From: a candidate division FCPU426 bacterium
GTDB lineage: Bacteria; Oederibacteriota; PGYV01; Palsa-1178
Direction of reading: 5' to 3'
Length of the DNA stretch: 15,203 nucleotides
Assembly (NCBI GenBank): GCA_003167475.1
Contig: PMTB01000250.1
Coordinates: 18,046-33,248 of the forward strand
Shown: positions 15,001-15,203 of the stretch, in pieces
Position numbering within the stretch: position 1 is the stretch's first letter
How the letters are laid out: the number at the start of each line of letters is the position of its first letter
The notes under the pieces: model-generated
Database searches by the model: none
What the model saw: the letters and a program-made list of their open reading frames with translations, nothing else
Told to the model about the DNA's origin: nothing
Position numbers and translations under genes: made by a program

Positions 15001-15203
15001 GAGAGTTCCTCTATCTTGTTCGGGGAGTCGGGGTCCTGCAGGCTCCACTTGAGGTTGTCAAAATCGCCGGCCCCGTGGCCGTCCACGTATACGGGAAGGT
15101 CGTCGCCCCACATTTCATTTAATACCCTGGTCCTGTGCGCGGCCTTGTCTGCGGGGGCCTGGCTTGTAACCGGGATATTCTTGAACATCCACCTCGAGGC
15201 CTC
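12009..15203 (-). CDS. YYY-family (DUF2298) membrane protein, 5'-partial
   Basis: Large multi-pass membrane protein of the Chlor_Arch_YYY (DUF2298) family; at least 1064 residues are visible and the frame is open to the right window edge. Upstream of the first ATG (15188) the codons read EASRW, joining MFKNIP into the usual ASxWI-x-NIP segment, so the true start is outside. Counting from that ATG, residues 1-150 resemble the periplasmic C-terminal part of GT39/ArnT-like glycosyltransferases (LNEMWGDDLP, YDHPRVYIFKN). After helices at about 208-330 comes the signature block FPPHDPWMSGY...NYYYWG (360-378), then ITEMPFF with DLHAHN. A periplasmic tail with LEAPGERMY...RVSIFTGMP and ERATYP closes the protein. 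The whole is probably a GT39-YYY fusion acting on lipid-linked sugars; function of the YYY domain is not established. The last four bases overlap the PAP2 gene. Confidence 0.88.
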   Translation of the reverse strand, partial: EASRWMFKNIPVTSQAPADKAAHRTRVLNEMWGDDLPVYVDGHGAGDFDNLKWSLQDPDSPNKIEELSQALFYTDYVVMADKRAYGTYQRLPQRYPINYFYYSNMIKNPEMFGYKLVLDKVNYPSFLGITIKDDHADESFQLYDHPRVYIFKNVSYMKKEDLKQILLNGEAAVQAKYSSFKNAAGNQFTPSSKRKDMNNPNMGQVKDRVTEIIPQLSIFLWYALIQLLAFMVLPLNFTLFKNLKDKGYGMAKVAGVFLFAWINWIFVSANAWKFYQVNLWLLILVLFGAAVYFTIRNKKEINLFAQSNRKYIIVTESLFLGAYLLFILIKIFCPDVHNVMGQGYNGGGEPMGMAYLSAIFNDVKFPPHDPWMSGYTLNYYYWGQLMLATVAKTLGYAPKIVYDLSLSLLFALSFIAAFSLSYNITGKYKYGVLGGFLLACAGNFHTLYFMFDKIVNAHGFISMMQGIFSFQFIWDPTRIYPSPVITEMPFFSYLYGDLHAHNIVIPVTVLAVALVYNIMKSPNTSFSFIKSFGENWTEVGINIFVLSVVAGSMLAINTWNFPPVAIFLGLSLFMMAVMLWKGNLKAMSKMKYQEIPKAVSWFAAEYFGSAIVIGILTYLSFLPFHLNFQAPFKAAIGIVSAPERASLFMMFEYFALFFVVIFSFIFMYWSGAFEKIAAKTGMFKLKMRKFNIDKVIDHTVRVFDKVVDNTYMLKRVGVFAACSLIFLALLIIQPTFAFVFMMMASVVWVLAVTVDRDEAFALVLLFTALGMIIGTELFYIADGRMNTVFKFYMVAWTLLACCVPYFLQRVVGAYKKIFVIKKLDAVFVSGGVIALLVLELVLMFIDSRSGSSLFKAFFLAVTVMAPVVFFFLKERVGKNVLAAGMLFIMLPAALYPVLGSIAKGGICSLNPSKPLTIDGTAYMKDLQPRAGTPTDFDKNDYQAIEWINKNIDHLDPILEAPGERMYTGVSRVSIFTGMPSYIGWGYQVSQQSGREEVPGRTTAANYFYGNNAAPEQLLSLLHSNGIKYVYVGGIERATYPNMTRFDSVGDQVYSNPGVIIYKVR

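Noticed and set aside
12009..15188. Complete gene starting at the ATG at 15188
   Set aside because: The frame is open upstream to the window edge, and the codons before the ATG (EASRW) complete a conserved segment. No ribosome binding site precedes it.

Overview
This 15.2 kb window comes from a free-living-type bacterium using the standard code (TAA, TAG and TGA all end genes). Every gene I can support lies on the minus strand, so the window reads right to left. Secreted proteins with long Thr/Pro-rich (TPT-type) spacers, a FlgD/T9SS-like C-terminal domain and a YYY-family (DUF2298) membrane protein suggest an uncultured, candidate-phylum-type lineage with an outer surface rich in polysaccharide. 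I cannot place it taxonomically with confidence from this window alone.

Right part (15203 to 8747): a tightly packed transcription unit. It starts with a 5'-truncated YYY/DUF2298 membrane protein that carries a glycosyltransferase-39-like periplasmic tail. A PAP2 lipid phosphatase follows (4-bp ATGA overlap). Then, after a 213-bp MITE-like element, come a secreted polysaccharide deacetylase, pyrF (start abutting the previous stop) and pyrE (ATGA overlap). The first three point to lipid-linked sugar and envelope polysaccharide metabolism; pyrF and pyrE are the last two steps of UMP synthesis, whose product feeds UDP-sugar pools. A fused ferritin-like/VIT1 iron transporter (7783-8652) follows after a 94-bp gap.

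Middle (7782 to 2972): two secreted proteins. One is a 1033-residue multidomain clan GH-A glycoside hydrolase with an F5/8C (discoidin) domain inserted in its barrel, a second galactose-binding-like module, two TPT linkers and a FlgD/T9SS-like tail. The other is a probable lipoprotein with a triplicated AQxTA/TPT stalk carrying a six-bladed NHL propeller. A REPIN-like pair of GTAG-headed palindromes lies in front of the hydrolase.

Left part (2971 to 1): a flavoredoxin-like flavin reductase with an unusual upstream region (tandem 28-bp repeats plus a dyad over the -10), then dnaK. In front of dnaK is an exact sigma-54 -24/-12 promoter. Two 15-bp dyads, 32 bp apart, sit at about -85 and -117, arranged like enhancer sites. 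This is the most interesting regulatory signal in the window, because dnaK is normally under sigma-32, HrcA/CIRCE or sigma-70 control. No gene-free stretch exceeds 300 bp; no RNA gene, CRISPR array or intact transposase was seen.
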